Shown here: one piece after another, positions 1-9,139 of the stretch | How the letters are laid out: each line of letters opens with the position of its first letter | Numbering within the stretch: position 1 is the first letter of the stretch | DNA from: Bacteroidia bacterium | Lineage (GTDB): Bacteria > Bacteroidota > Bacteroidia > B-17B0 > Aurantibacillaceae | DNA: 64,000 nt | NCBI GenBank assembly: GCA_016787895.1 | Contig: JAEUTN010000005.1 | Span: 124,001-188,000 of the forward strand | Direction of reading: 5' to 3' | The notes under the pieces: generated by a model | Database searches by the model: none | What the model was told of the DNA's origin: nothing | The model's input: the letters and a program-made list of their open reading frames with translations, nothing else | Program-made: the position numbers and the translations under genes

Positions 1-1698
1 GTGCAAAACGGGAAATTGCCGGTAGAAAAAGTATTCGATAACAAAGGTAAACTCGGGCAAATTGCTTCCAACATGGTGCTGGGGGTGAATGAAGACAAAC
101 GGGGCAACATTTGGGTGGCTACGTCTACCGGGCTAAGCAAACTTCTATCCAACAATACGTTTTATAACTTTTATGAAAAAGATGGTCTTGCAAACACGTA
201 TCTGTATTCCATCCTCAAGGACAGTGCCGATTGTTTCTGGATGAGTTCCAATTCCGGCATCATTAAATTTGATCCTAAGTACTCGGAAAAGGAAATCACC
301 TTTAAAAATTACAACATTAAGGATGGACTCATTAACACCGAATACAGCAACGGTGCGGCTTTTGCGTCCAAAACCGGCATGATGTATTTTGGCGGGGCCA
401 AAGGGTTTAACGCGTTCAGGCCGAGTGCCATCAAAGATAATTTACACGTGCCGGAATCCTACGTTATCGGCTACCAAAGAGGGGGCAATGATGTGGAAAT
501 GGACTCGCTCATCACCTATAAAAAACAACTGGTTTTAAGCTGGAGTGAAAACTATTTTCAGTTTGAGCTGGCTGCTCTGGACTTTACGGATCCTGAAAAA
601 AACAAATTCAGGTACAAACTGGAGGGTTATGATAAGGACTGGTCGGCGCCAACCAGCGTGCGCTACGTTTCCTATACCTCCTTACCCGGCGGTGATTATG
701 TGTTTAAAGTAAAATCAAGCAACAACGATGGCATCTGGAACGAAAAACCATTTGAAATCCGCATCACGGTGGTGCCTCCGTTCTGGAGAACCAAAACCTT
801 TTACGTGATTGTGTTTCTGGCCGGACTGGCGCTGGTTTACGGTTACACCCAGTACCGCACCCGTGCCATGAAAAAGGAAAATAAAATACTGGAAAGTAAG
901 GTGGCTCTCAGAACCAAACAGCTCGAAGAAAAAAACAAGGACATCACCAGCAGTATTGAATATGCCAGACGTATACAGGAGGCTATTCTCCCTTCCAAAG
1001 AACACATTTATAACAAACTCAAAAAAGTATTCATTCTTTACCAGCCCAAGGACATTGTTAGTGGTGATTTTTATTGGTTCGCGGAGGAAAATGGGTACAA
1101 AATTTTTGCTGTGGTGGATTGCACAGGGCATGGTGTACCCGGTGCTTTCATGAGTATGATCGGACATAACCTTCTGCACCAGATTGTACTGGAAAAAGGC
1201 ATTACCGACCCGGGGGAGATCCTGAATAACCTGCACAAAGGGGTACAGGAAGCCCTGAGGCAGGGTACCAATGAAATAAACACCAACGATGGTATGGATG
1301 TTTCGATTATTTCCATTAAAAACGACAATTCAGACATTCGTTGGGCCGGCGCTAACCGTCCTTTAGTAGTAGTCACCAAATCCAACGAGCTTGAAAAATA
1401 CGATGGCAATAAATTTCCGGTGGGGGGCGCGCAACTCGATAACAACAGGGTATTTGTTACCCAGCGCATCAAAACACCCGGTTCTTCCATGGCGTATATG
1501 TTTTCCGACGGGTATGCCGACCAGTTCGGGGGGGAGAGGGGCAAAAAGTTTATGGTTAAACGTTTTCACGATTTGTTAATGACCATACACCATTTACCGG
1601 CGGAGGAACAAAGAGCCGCCCTGAAACGCAGTTTTGACGAGTGGAAAGCTAATCACGAGCAGGTGGATGATGTGTTGATTGTTGGAATAGAAGTATAG
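1..1698 (+). CDS. Receptor-type PP2C (SpoIIE) phosphatase, SiaA-like; 5' end outside the window
   Basis: This is the C-terminal 565 residues of a membrane sensor phosphatase. The reading frame is open at base 1, so the real start lies upstream. Visible parts are the end of a two-component-regulator beta-propeller (about 1-180), a Y_Y_Y-like domain (about 190-258), one membrane helix (261-285), a short coiled coil and a SpoIIE/PP2C domain (330-565). The PP2C metal-site motifs are present: DIVSGDFYWF, VDCTGHGVPGAF, DGMDVSI and FSDGYADQFGG. The family dephosphorylates a Ser/Thr phosphoprotein in response to an outside signal. The SiaB- and SiaC-type genes follow 113 bases downstream, so SiaC is the likely substrate (inference). 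A full-length relative in this window is the 1174-residue gene at 21872-25396. Confidence 0.88.
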   Translation: MQNGKLPVEKVFDNKGKLGQIASNMVLGVNEDKRGNIWVATSTGLSKLLSNNTFYNFYEKDGLANTYLYSILKDSADCFWMSSNSGIIKFDPKYSEKEITFKNYNIKDGLINTEYSNGAAFASKTGMMYFGGAKGFNAFRPSAIKDNLHVPESYVIGYQRGGNDVEMDSLITYKKQLVLSWSENYFQFELAALDFTDPEKNKFRYKLEGYDKDWSAPTSVRYVSYTSLPGGDYVFKVKSSNNDGIWNEKPFEIRITVVPPFWRTKTFYVIVFLAGLALVYGYTQYRTRAMKKENKILESKVALRTKQLEEKNKDITSSIEYARRIQEAILPSKEHIYNKLKKVFILYQPKDIVSGDFYWFAEENGYKIFAVVDCTGHGVPGAFMSMIGHNLLHQIVLEKGITDPGEILNNLHKGVQEALRQGTNEINTNDGMDVSIISIKNDNSDIRWAGANRPLVVVTKSNELEKYDGNKFPVGGAQLDNNRVFVTQRIKTPGSSMAYMFSDGYADQFGGERGKKFMVKRFHDLLMTIHHLPAEEQRAALKRSFDEWKANHEQVDDVLIVGIEV

Positions 1699-1776
1699 GT
1701 GTATACGGAAAAGGCCCGGAACAAGTTAGACGGTTAAAAAGAAAAGACCCGGGATTGCAACTCAATTAAAATACTA

Positions 1777-1784
1777 TATATTTA
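1777..1784 (+). promoter_or_regulatory. Candidate -7 element (TATATTTA) for the siaB-siaC pair
   Basis: TATATTTA fits the Bacteroidota -7 pattern TAnnTTTG/A. It sits 28 bases before the TTG start at 1812, in an AT-rich gap. No clear -33 TTG is seen at the ideal distance. It would give the pair transcription independent of the upstream phosphatase gene. Confidence 0.4.
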
Positions 1785-1811
1785 CCTCAAAATTTCAGGC
1801 TCATAAAACTG

Positions 1812-2363
1812 TTGGACATATACGATATATACGATAAAATGGAGCGGAATAATATTCTGCTGTCATTTAAAGGAGAGATCACTTCTGAACTTCTGACTTC
1901 CATTTTGCAGATCATGGAAAACAAAATGGACAACCTCCAGGAAGAGCCTAAAATGAAAAAAAAGGTGTACAATGTGCTGGTGGAATGTTTGCAAAACCTC
2001 TACCATCATATGGACGAAGTGGCTGAAAAAGAAGAGAACGAAAAAGCGCGTTCCGCCATCTTTACCATTGGAAAAACCGGTGAAAAGTACAACATCATTA
2101 CAGGCAATTATATACTGAATGAAAACATCAGCGGTTTGAAGCGGAGGCTGGACGAAGTCAATTCCCTGGATAAGGAACAGTTAAAGGAATATTATAAAAA
2201 AGTTCTCAATAACGGTGAAATGTCGTTGAAGGGTGGAGGAGGACTTGGAATGATTGACATTGCCCGAAAAACTGGTGAAAAATTAGAGTATAATTTTTTG
2301 GAAATTGATAATAAAGTTTCTTTCTTTACGCTTAATATTAAAGTCAGCAATCAACAAAACTAA
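1812..2363 (+). CDS. siaB: SiaB-family protein kinase
   Basis: A 183-residue protein of the SiaB family, the GHKL-fold kinase that phosphorylates SiaC in the Pseudomonas SiaABCD system. The N-box-like stretch VECLQNLYHH (about residues 55-64) and the glycine-rich lid GGGGLGMIDIARKTG (about 141-155) are visible. The start is TTG at 1812; the next in-frame ATG (1839) would remove nine residues, and no ATG occurs between the upstream in-frame stop and 1812. The siaC homologue starts 12 bases after its stop, so the two form one transcription unit. The protein lacks a membrane segment and should be cytoplasmic. The gene symbol is by homology only; whether the role matches Pseudomonas is inferred. 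Confidence 0.85.
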   Translation: MDIYDIYDKMERNNILLSFKGEITSELLTSILQIMENKMDNLQEEPKMKKKVYNVLVECLQNLYHHMDEVAEKEENEKARSAIFTIGKTGEKYNIITGNYILNENISGLKRRLDEVNSLDKEQLKEYYKKVLNNGEMSLKGGGGLGMIDIARKTGEKLEYNFLEIDNKVSFFTLNIKVSNQQN

Positions 2364-2374
2364 AACACATCACT

Positions 2375-2755
2375 ATGGAAAAATATTCTATTGAAGGCAC
2401 ACCCAAAACTCCAAGCATTAGTTTTGATCTTGAGAGTGGAGTATTGGAAGTAAAAGGTCGTTCAATTCCCGAAAATTCCATTGAATTTTACAAACCACTG
2501 GTAGATGCTCTTGACAAATACGCCAGCAGTGCAAAACCAGTTACAACCGTTAATGTTCAACTTGAGTATTTCAATACCTCCTCCTCAAAATGTATTCTCG
2601 ACGTTTTCAAAAAACTGGAAGGCATCAATAAAGGCGGTTCGGCAGTAACCATCAACTGGCATTACGAAGAGGACGATGAGGATATGCTTGAAGCCGGTGA
2701 AGATTACCAGGCCATTATCAATGTGCCGTTTAAAATGATTATGATTAACGAATAA
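2375..2755 (+). CDS. siaC: SiaC-family regulatory phosphoprotein (DUF1987)
   Basis: A 126-residue DUF1987 protein. In Pseudomonas aeruginosa SiaC is phosphorylated by SiaB and dephosphorylated by SiaA, and the unphosphorylated form activates the diguanylate cyclase SiaD. The expected phosphosite motif YFNTSSSK is present and the threonine falls at residue 68, the number I recall for the Pseudomonas site. The acidic stretch [13 protein letters not shown] (about 98-110) is also typical. It follows the kinase gene by 12 bases and is closed by a strong terminator. No GGDEF gene is visible in the window, so the downstream target is unknown here. Confidence 0.88.
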   Translation: MEKYSIEGTPKTPSISFDLESGVLEVKGRSIPENSIEFYKPLVDALDKYASSAKPVTTVNVQLEYFNTSSSKCILDVFKKLEGINKGGSAVTINWHYEEDDEDMLEAGEDYQAIINVPFKMIMINE

Positions 2756-2773
2756 ACTTCTTTATTCAACATA

Positions 2774-2798
2774 AACCCCGCTTCAGGCGGGGTTTTTT
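2774..2798 (+). terminator. Rho-independent terminator after siaC
   Basis: AACCCCGC and GCGGGGTT form an 8-bp stem around the loop TTCAG, followed directly by a T run. It closes the siaB-siaC unit just before the promoter of the aldolase gene. Confidence 0.9.
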
Positions 2799-2801
2799 AG
2801 T

Positions 2802-2809
2802 TATATTTG
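2802..2809 (+). promoter_or_regulatory. -7 promoter element (TATATTTG) of the aldolase gene
   Basis: TATATTTG is an exact TAnnTTTG match, placed 24 bases before the aldolase ATG and immediately after the terminator. The upstream -33 region overlaps the terminator stem and shows no clear TTTG. Confidence 0.5.
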
Positions 2810-2832
2810 TCTCCCTTTTTAAACACAGCAAC

Positions 2833-3888
2833 ATGTCCGTGAAGATCAAAGACCTCCTAGGAAAACAATCCGAATACCTACTGAATCACACCTGTAAAAC
2901 CATCTCAAAAGAAAACCTGCACCTGCCGGGTGGCGATTTTGTGGACCGAATTTTTCTTCAAACCAACCGTAACCCGCAGGTTTTAAGAAGTTTAGGGCAA
3001 TTATACAACTCCGGCCGATTATCCGGCACCGGATACATGAGCATTTTGCCGGTCGATCAGGGCATTGAACACAGTGCCGGAGCCAGTTTTGCGCCAAATC
3101 CCGTGTATTTCGACAGCGAGAACATTGTAAAACTTGCCATCGAAGGCGGCTGCAACGCGGTAGCCTCTACCTATGGGGTACTTGCTTCCGTTTCCCGCAA
3201 ATATGCACATAAAATACCTTTCATTGTTAAGATCAACCACAACGAATTTCTGACTTACCCGAATAAATTCGATCAAATTATGTTCGGAACTGTGGAGGAA
3301 GCCTGGAACATGGGCGCTGTAGCTGTTGGAGCCACCATTTACTTTGGTTCACCCGAATCTTCACGCCAGATTGTGGAAGTGGCTCAGGCTTTTGAAAGAG
3401 CCCATGAATTGGGAATGGCAACCGTACTTTGGTGTTATACCCGCAATTCGGGTTTCAAAAAAGACGGGGTAGATTACCACACCGCCGCCGACCTTTCTTC
3501 TCAGGCCAATCACCTTGGTGTTACCATACAGGCCGATATCATCAAACAAAAATTATCCGATAAAAACGGTGGATATACCGCCATTAATTTCGGAAAAACG
3601 CATCCAAAGGTTTACTCCGAGCTCAGCAGCGATCATCCCATCGACCTTTGCCGCTATCAGGTGGCCAATTGTTACATGGGCCGCATGGGTTTAATTAACA
3701 GCGGCGGAGAAAGCAAAGGTGAGAGCGATCTTGCCGAAGCCATCACTACAGCCGTAATCAATAAACGCGCCGGCGGACAAGGCCTCATTAGCGGACGCAA
3801 AGCCTTTCAAAAACCTATGAAGGACGGCATTGCGCTGCTGAACGCGATTCAGGACGTGTATCTTGATTCATCCATCACTTTAGCCTGA
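2833..3888 (+). CDS. Class I fructose-bisphosphate aldolase (FbaB/DhnA type)
   Basis: A 351-residue cytoplasmic enzyme that reversibly cleaves fructose 1,6-bisphosphate to glyceraldehyde 3-phosphate and dihydroxyacetone phosphate in glycolysis and gluconeogenesis. The FbaB/DhnA-type signatures are visible: [13 protein letters not shown] (about 76-88), the Schiff-base strand region [11 protein letters not shown] (about 130-140), and the phosphate-binding region [10 protein letters not shown] near residues 292-301. Length matches the family. It stands alone behind its own promoter, with accD 40 bases downstream. Neither neighbour points to a specialised role. Confidence 0.9.
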   Translation: MSVKIKDLLGKQSEYLLNHTCKTISKENLHLPGGDFVDRIFLQTNRNPQVLRSLGQLYNSGRLSGTGYMSILPVDQGIEHSAGASFAPNPVYFDSENIVKLAIEGGCNAVASTYGVLASVSRKYAHKIPFIVKINHNEFLTYPNKFDQIMFGTVEEAWNMGAVAVGATIYFGSPESSRQIVEVAQAFERAHELGMATVLWCYTRNSGFKKDGVDYHTAADLSSQANHLGVTIQADIIKQKLSDKNGGYTAINFGKTHPKVYSELSSDHPIDLCRYQVANCYMGRMGLINSGGESKGESDLAEAITTAVINKRAGGQGLISGRKAFQKPMKDGIALLNAIQDVYLDSSITLA

Positions 3889-3928
3889 GCCGGCATTTTC
3901 TGATTCAATAATCTGTAAAACAAACAAC

Positions 3929-4774
3929 ATGGGTTGGTTTAAACGATTAAAAGAAGGCATTACCACTTCCACGAGTGAAAAAAAGGAAACCCCTGAAGGT
4001 CTCTGGTATAAGTGCCCGAGCTGTAAAAAAATTCACACCGTTCAGGATCACTCCAACAACAAATACGTGTGTTCAGATTGCGGTTACCACGAGCGCATCG
4101 GCAGTAAGGAGTACTTTGAAATTTTGTTTGACAATGGCACGTTTACCGAACTCCACGAAAATTTGGTAAGCGGCGATCCACTCGATTTCAGTGATACCAA
4201 AAAATACACCGACCGTTTGAAAGAAACCATTCGTAAAACCGGTATGAAAGATGCTTTAAGAAGCGCTTACGGCAAGGTAAACGACAACGAACTGGTGGTG
4301 TGTTGCATGGATTTTACCTTTATCGGAGGCAGCATGGGCTCGGTAGTAGGTGAAAAAATCGCAAGATCCATCGACTTCTGTATAAAAACCAAAAGCCCTT
4401 TGCTCATCATCTCAAAAAGCGGAGGCGCCCGCATGATGGAAGCCGCGTTTTCATTGATGCAAATGGCCAAAACCTCTGCGAAACTGAGTCAGCTGGCACA
4501 GCACCGCTTGCCATATATTTCTTTATTAACCGACCCAACAACAGGTGGAGTTACCGCCAGTTACGCCATGCTGGGCGATTTAAACATAGCCGAACCCGGT
4601 TCTTTAATAGGATTCGCCGGACCCCGGGTAGTTAAAGAAACCATTGGAAAGGACCTCCCCAAGGGATTTCAAACCGCTGAATTTGTGCTGGAACATGGGT
4701 TTTTAGATAAAATTATCCCCCGCACAGAGCTAAAGGACAGGCTCGCACAGCTGCTTCAATTCTATAAAAATTGA
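3929..4774 (+). CDS. accD: Acetyl-CoA carboxylase carboxyltransferase subunit beta
   Basis: A 281-residue subunit that, with AccA, transfers the carboxyl group from biotin to acetyl-CoA in the first committed step of fatty-acid synthesis. The N-terminal four-cysteine zinc ribbon is intact (CPSCKK near residue 28 and CSDCGY near residue 47), followed by the crotonase-like carboxyltransferase core with [13 protein letters not shown] and [12 protein letters not shown]. Length is normal for AccD. The start ATG at 3929 has no competing upstream codon. accA is not in the window, which is usual for Bacteroidota. Confidence 0.95.
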   Translation: MGWFKRLKEGITTSTSEKKETPEGLWYKCPSCKKIHTVQDHSNNKYVCSDCGYHERIGSKEYFEILFDNGTFTELHENLVSGDPLDFSDTKKYTDRLKETIRKTGMKDALRSAYGKVNDNELVVCCMDFTFIGGSMGSVVGEKIARSIDFCIKTKSPLLIISKSGGARMMEAAFSLMQMAKTSAKLSQLAQHRLPYISLLTDPTTGGVTASYAMLGDLNIAEPGSLIGFAGPRVVKETIGKDLPKGFQTAEFVLEHGFLDKIIPRTELKDRLAQLLQFYKN

Positions 4775-4876
4775 GGTTTTTGTTCAATTCTCTGTAAATC
4801 AAAAGAATAGTACTTTTAATTTACCCAACTTTTCATTACCTTTAATCGTAGAAGTCAATAAGACTTTACGCTTATT

Positions 4877-5434
4877 ATGGAGGTTCACCCCAAACTTATT
4901 GCATTGTGCATAAGGCAGGACCGAAAGGCTGAATATGAATTGTACCGCATTTCATATAGCTACCTGATGAGCATTTGTATGCGATATTCGAGAGACCGCG
5001 ATAGCGCCAGTGAATCCCTGAACATGGGTTACATGAAAATTCTTTCCAACTTAAAGTCCTACAAACCCGAAATCCCATTTAAAGCCTGGATCCGTCGTAT
5101 TATGATTAATACCTTAATCGACGAGTACAGGAAAAACAGGCGGGAAAGTGAAAGGGTAAAATACGTTGATCAGTATTTTGACACAAGTACCTATTCTGAT
5201 GTGAATGAAGCACTGGGAAGAATAGATGTTCAGCAGATTTATGAACAGATCAACAAATTGCCGGAAGCCACAAAAAACGTGTTTAATTTATTTGTGATTG
5301 ATGGGTTTTCACATAAAGAAATTGCTGAAATGCTCGACATCAGCGAGGGCACATCCAAATGGCACCTGAATGCGGCCCGTCAGAAATTAAAAGAAGAAAT
5401 TGAGAATACAGTATTTAGTCGTGTGCAAAGATGA
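4877..5434 (+). CDS. ECF-type RNA polymerase sigma factor
   Basis: A 185-residue sigma-70 family protein of the extracytoplasmic-function group. Region 2 spans about residues 22-92 (YSRDRDSASE, then FKAWIRRIMINTLIDEYRK) and region 4 about 125-178, with the helix-turn-helix IDGFSHKEIAEMLDISEGTSKWHL. A possible -7 element TACCTTTA lies at 4837-4844. Its last codons overlap the start of the next gene by 4 bases, so translation of the two is coupled, which is typical of a sigma factor and its membrane partner. It probably directs its own three-gene operon (inference). Confidence 0.9.
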   Translation: MEVHPKLIALCIRQDRKAEYELYRISYSYLMSICMRYSRDRDSASESLNMGYMKILSNLKSYKPEIPFKAWIRRIMINTLIDEYRKNRRESERVKYVDQYFDTSTYSDVNEALGRIDVQQIYEQINKLPEATKNVFNLFVIDGFSHKEIAEMLDISEGTSKWHLNAARQKLKEEIENTVFSRVQR

Positions 5435-6741
5435 GTTTCGAAGAAGAATTTGACGACATAGTTAAACGCAAAGCCGAAGAAGCTAAATTCAGTTTCCGTG
5501 AATCGGATTGGGAGAAGGCCAGGAAAATGATCGATCAGGAAAGAATGGCCGCCTTTAATTCCGCTTCAAGGGTCAACTACTGGTATGTTTCTGCCTTTGT
5601 TCTGCTGAGTTCCATGGCGGTATTGTATTTTGCCCTGCCCGAAACCGTTCAACTTGCACAGGCTGACGAGGTGGTGTACACTTCCGATGCTGCCACAAAA
5701 GGTTCCAATGCAGGTGTGGCGCATACAAGGAGCACCTTACCGAATGGAGTTTTAAACCCAGTTGTAAGTAAAGAAGTAATTGCAGCCAAAGTGGAAGTAG
5801 CCAAAACGGAATTTGCTAAAAACTCAGGCCTGAAATCAGCACCTCCCTCTTCACACAACTCTCAATCGTTTGGCACGGGCACCGTTCTTGAAATGGAAGT
5901 GAACCTTGTTCCGGCAACTGAAGAACACGTCAGCGATCCGGAATCCTTTATCAACGAAGGCAAGCAAGAGGAGACTTTTGTGTCATCAAACGATCTTCAA
6001 AAATTCAGCCTGAACAAAAGGGAAATCCGGCTGAATCAAATCGCTTTCGATGAGGATTTACAAGTGCGTACCGTGTTTCTGAAACGGTATGAAGAAGAGG
6101 ATTATGTGCCAAAATCAAAATCTACCTGCCATGCCCTGGATGTGGTATTAGGACTGAATTATTTTGGAGGCTGGGATAACAAGGGCAGTGTAACCGCAAA
6201 AGGATTAAATGGGTATGCCGGTGTCAGCTACATGTATTTCCTGAACAAAAAATTGAACTTAAATCTTGGTGCCGAATTGTATAACATTTCGAACATGAAT
6301 CAGGAGTTTTACTCTGCCACATCAAAAAATTATGGATTCGGTTCTTCACAAACACAAACTGTTTTAACCTGCCAGTCCATGTTGTTTTTGTCTTTCCCGC
6401 TGCGTGTGTATTACGCAGCTGACGACAGGCATTTGATTGGTGTGGGTGTGCACGCGGGTACACTGCTCATGGCCTCTAATGCCATCGAAACAAGTGATTT
6501 ATCCGACGGTGTAAAACAAAATGTGAATACCGTTTCAAGCAAAGGTGTTTATCAGGGAATGAACACCACGAACATCCTGTTAAGTGCTTCCATACACAAA
6601 ACCATAGGCGATCGGATTGCCCTGCAACTGGAATTGTATTATGGATTGAGCGATTTATTCACTGACACACCTTCAAACGGATACCAACAAAACTCTAACG
6701 GCATACGTGTAGGGATGAATTACAGAATATTTAGGAACTGA
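5431..6741 (+). CDS. Putative anti-sigma-like membrane protein with C-terminal outer-membrane-type beta-barrel
   Basis: A 436-residue protein with an unusual layout. Residues 1-48 are charged, likely cytosolic, and hold no cleavable signal. Residues about 50-68 are a hydrophobic helix. About 70-230 is a low-complexity linker with no cysteine pairs. From about 235 the sequence alternates aromatic/hydrophobic and polar residues as in a small porin-type barrel (LNYFGGWD, INLNLGAELYN-like strands, ending GMNYRIFRN, a typical C-terminal barrel strand). By position after an ECF sigma gene the N-terminus may hold the sigma factor at the inner membrane (inference). Whether one chain really spans both membranes is unknown. 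No conserved anti-sigma ZAS or FecR motif is seen. Confidence 0.6.
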   Translation: MSFEEEFDDIVKRKAEEAKFSFRESDWEKARKMIDQERMAAFNSASRVNYWYVSAFVLLSSMAVLYFALPETVQLAQADEVVYTSDAATKGSNAGVAHTRSTLPNGVLNPVVSKEVIAAKVEVAKTEFAKNSGLKSAPPSSHNSQSFGTGTVLEMEVNLVPATEEHVSDPESFINEGKQEETFVSSNDLQKFSLNKREIRLNQIAFDEDLQVRTVFLKRYEEEDYVPKSKSTCHALDVVLGLNYFGGWDNKGSVTAKGLNGYAGVSYMYFLNKKLNLNLGAELYNISNMNQEFYSATSKNYGFGSSQTQTVLTCQSMLFLSFPLRVYYAADDRHLIGVGVHAGTLLMASNAIETSDLSDGVKQNVNTVSSKGVYQGMNTTNILLSASIHKTIGDRIALQLELYYGLSDLFTDTPSNGYQQNSNGIRVGMNYRIFRN

Positions 6742-7865
6742 TGAGTATGAGAAAGCTGAGAATTGGAGTTTTAATGACACTACTTGGGCTGGTTTACGCT
6801 TGCGAAAAAAAGCCATTGCCGGAAGCAGAGAACACTGCTCCCGATTTTTACCTCGATGCAACGGTGAATGGAGAGCACCTTTATTTCGGTGCAGGTGAAA
6901 ACGACTATTATATGAACTCCTCCCACTTTCTGGATACCAATCATGTGTTTGTATTAAAGGCGGATCTCAGCCAAACCACTTGCACGGCCAGTTGTGGTTA
7001 CGCGCTTAGCATACTAATCAACGATAAAAAAACGAGCTTAGCTTCTGAGCCCTTCGACATTGATAGGGCCTTACATACCGGCAATTACATTTACAACGAT
7101 CAATCACTTCCTCCCTTGTATTATCAGGCTTTTCTTAAGCCACTGCACAGCCAATCCACTTCCGAAATCTATCGCTGGCAACTGAATGGAGTGGAAATTC
7201 AATCCTATACCGCATCTGCTATTGTGGAAAGTGGAAGCAAATTTTCTCCTGCCTTATACTTTGAGGACGCTGAGGGACTTTGCAGCGCGAACCTGATCAA
7301 ACAATACAGAATAGGCAATGTTTTGCAGAGCGAAATAGAAGTACAGAAAGAAGGCCCGACGGATGTGCTGATGTATTCTTTTTCAGCAAATCCTAGTGGC
7401 AAGGCACCATTTAGATACACCTGGGATTTCGGGGATGGAACAACGGAGAGCAGTTCTACGCAGCCATTTCATACGTACACTTCTCAGGGATTTTATAATG
7501 TTAAACTCACACTCACAGATGCTTTACAAGATACCTGTATCAATTTTTATCAGATCCCTGCGTTCATTGACCCCAGATGTGAGGCTAATTTTACAAGTGT
7601 GTTTACACCTATACCCAATACCAAAGGGTATTCTGCTATAACCGTACTTTTAAAACACCCCGATGGGCGTGTGTTTAGCTCCAAACCACTTTCACAATCC
7701 GGATTAAGCGCATTTGAAATATTGGAAGTGTCTGATTATAAGCTAAATAACAACAACGAACCCACGAAAAAAATTAAAATTCGTTTCAATTGTTCGGTTC
7801 AGAACGGAATGGATCAAATCAAAATCGAAAACGCTGAGGCTGTTTTAGCAGTTTCATATGAGTAA
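6741..7865 (+). CDS. PKD-domain lipoprotein
   Basis: A 374-residue predicted lipoprotein with lipobox LVYAC (cysteine about residue 21). A PKD domain lies at about 212-267, recognised by FRYTWDFGDGTTES and FHTYTSQGFYNVKLTLTD. The remaining N- and C-terminal regions are not recognised. The start overlaps the previous stop by one base; an in-frame ATG two codons later is an alternative. As the third gene of the sigma operon it is probably the exported product whose state or assembly the sigma system monitors (inference). PKD domains usually mediate protein-protein or protein-sugar contact on the surface. Confidence 0.75.
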   Translation: MSMRKLRIGVLMTLLGLVYACEKKPLPEAENTAPDFYLDATVNGEHLYFGAGENDYYMNSSHFLDTNHVFVLKADLSQTTCTASCGYALSILINDKKTSLASEPFDIDRALHTGNYIYNDQSLPPLYYQAFLKPLHSQSTSEIYRWQLNGVEIQSYTASAIVESGSKFSPALYFEDAEGLCSANLIKQYRIGNVLQSEIEVQKEGPTDVLMYSFSANPSGKAPFRYTWDFGDGTTESSSTQPFHTYTSQGFYNVKLTLTDALQDTCINFYQIPAFIDPRCEANFTSVFTPIPNTKGYSAITVLLKHPDGRVFSSKPLSQSGLSAFEILEVSDYKLNNNNEPTKKIKIRFNCSVQNGMDQIKIENAEAVLAVSYE

Positions 7866-7951
7866 TTTTGCAACCTGGGACCATTTTTAGCGTAAAACAA
7901 TTCAGTTAGTTGGCTTTTGAACTTCGTGTGTCTTTAGTCATAGTGTTTGGC

Positions 7952-7983
7952 AAAAACCCTCTGGATTCGTTTGGAGGGTTCTT
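7952..7983. terminator. Bidirectional terminator between convergent genes
   Basis: AACCCTC (7955-7961) and GAGGGTT (7974-7980) form a 7-bp stem with a 12-base loop, flanked by an A run on the left and T-rich sequence on the right. It lies between the PKD lipoprotein gene and the converging thioredoxin-like gene and can serve both strands. Confidence 0.6.
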
Positions 7984-7986
7984 TGT

Positions 7987-8469
7987 TTAGTCCCGCTTCA
8001 GGTCGTTCAGCTGCTTTTCCATTTCTTTCAGCTGTAGTTTTTTCTCTATCAGCATGTTTTTGGAACCATACTTAAAATAAGTGACCGGAATGGCGCCTGA
8101 CCAGTCCGTTGAAATTTTATTGATGTAATCGTTGCCGTTCACTTCATCGAGCAGCACACATTCGCTTTGTATGTTTTTTTTCTTCAGAAAAGGAATCACC
8201 TTGGTGTTGAGCTCTTCACTAAAATCAAGACAAACCAAAAGTACCTTGATAGCGGTGTTTTGAGTCTGTGTGTTTAAACTATCCAGTGCAGGTAATTCCT
8301 GAACACAGGGCTTGCACCAACTCGCCCAGAAATTCACCACGTATAATGTGTCTTCAGGACTTATGCGTTTGAGCAAATCCTGAATTTTGTAGGTAGCGCT
8401 CACAGTTTGTGAAAAGGTAAAGCCGCTCCAAAAAAGCAAACTAATGCTTAGAAATTTCGTTAAACTCAT
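7987..8469 (-). CDS. Secreted TlpA/thioredoxin-like protein
   Basis: A 160-residue exported protein with a signal peptide (about 1-20, ending TFSQT) and a thioredoxin fold bearing the redox motif NFWASWCKPCVQE (WCKPC near residues 51-55) and the cis-proline region IPVTYF. Proteins of this type reduce disulfides in the periplasm, often during cytochrome or copper-site maturation. The gene overlaps the SCO gene upstream by 29 bases in another frame, so the two are translated together; SCO proteins are thioredoxin-fold copper chaperones for cytochrome oxidase. A joint role in CuA-site assembly is plausible. Confidence 0.85.
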   Translation of the reverse strand: MSLTKFLSISLLFWSGFTFSQTVSATYKIQDLLKRISPEDTLYVVNFWASWCKPCVQELPALDSLNTQTQNTAIKVLLVCLDFSEELNTKVIPFLKKKNIQSECVLLDEVNGNDYINKISTDWSGAIPVTYFKYGSKNMLIEKKLQLKEMEKQLNDLKRD

Positions 8470-9109
8470 CTTCTTGAATCAATAAGCGCAGGTCAGTGAT
8501 CAGTCGGTTTATTTCTACACTGTCAGTCCCGTCGTAATATCCCCTGATGTGTTTGTTTTTATCAATCAGGGCAAAGTTTTGTGTGTGAATAAAATCCTCG
8601 TCCCCCCCATCACCTTCTTCAGCGTTTAACAAATACGATTTCCGGGCTGCTTCGTAAAGTTCTTTTTTCGGACCGGTAACAAATTGCCATCGCCTGTCGC
8701 GAACACCCTGCAAACCCGCGTAAACTTTCAGCACTGGAACAGAGTCCTGTTCAGGATCAACCGTATGTGAAAGAATCAGCACATCCTTTCGATCAGCGAA
8801 TGTTTTGTATACTTTTTGTAAATTGGAATTCATTATCGGACAAATGCTTTGGCAGGTAGTAAAAAAAAACTCCGTAACAACAATTTTGTGGTTTAAACTG
8901 TCGAGGGTAATGATTTCATTGTATTGATTGACAAAGCGGAAGGATTTAATCTCATGGTAAGTGCTGTCGTTTTTCGCATCCACAAACTTAGGTCCATAAT
9001 AGGGTAGGTGACGAAGAGGAACATCTTGATTCGCTGTGTAAAAATACCAGATCAAAAAAATAAGGGGAATTGGCACTAAGAACCAATATACTTGTACTTT
9101 AGATTTCAT
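8441..9109 (-). CDS. SCO-family copper chaperone/redox protein
   Basis: A 222-residue SCO1/SenC-type protein, anchored by an N-terminal hydrophobic helix (about 8-25). The copper-binding cysteines lie in TTCQSICPIMNS (CxxxC) and the distal histidine in DFIHTQNFALID. The family delivers copper to, or reduces, the CuA site of cytochrome c oxidase. A perfect -7 element (TATTTTG-like TAATTTTG on the minus strand, 9115-9122) lies six bases before the ATG, implying a very short leader. The thioredoxin-like gene follows with a 29-base overlap. The divergent potassium channel gene starts 30 bases away and appears unrelated. Confidence 0.9.
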   Translation of the reverse strand: MKSKVQVYWFLVPIPLIFLIWYFYTANQDVPLRHLPYYGPKFVDAKNDSTYHEIKSFRFVNQYNEIITLDSLNHKIVVTEFFFTTCQSICPIMNSNLQKVYKTFADRKDVLILSHTVDPEQDSVPVLKVYAGLQGVRDRRWQFVTGPKKELYEAARKSYLLNAEEGDGGDEDFIHTQNFALIDKNKHIRGYYDGTDSVEINRLITDLRLLIQEDEFNEISKH

Positions 9110-9139
9110 AATTGCAAAATTACATACAATTTTATTCTC

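Noticed and set aside
9092-9139. Upstream start of the potassium channel gene
   Set aside because: It would overlap the SCO gene and its -7 element; the ATG at 9140 fits the family N-terminus.
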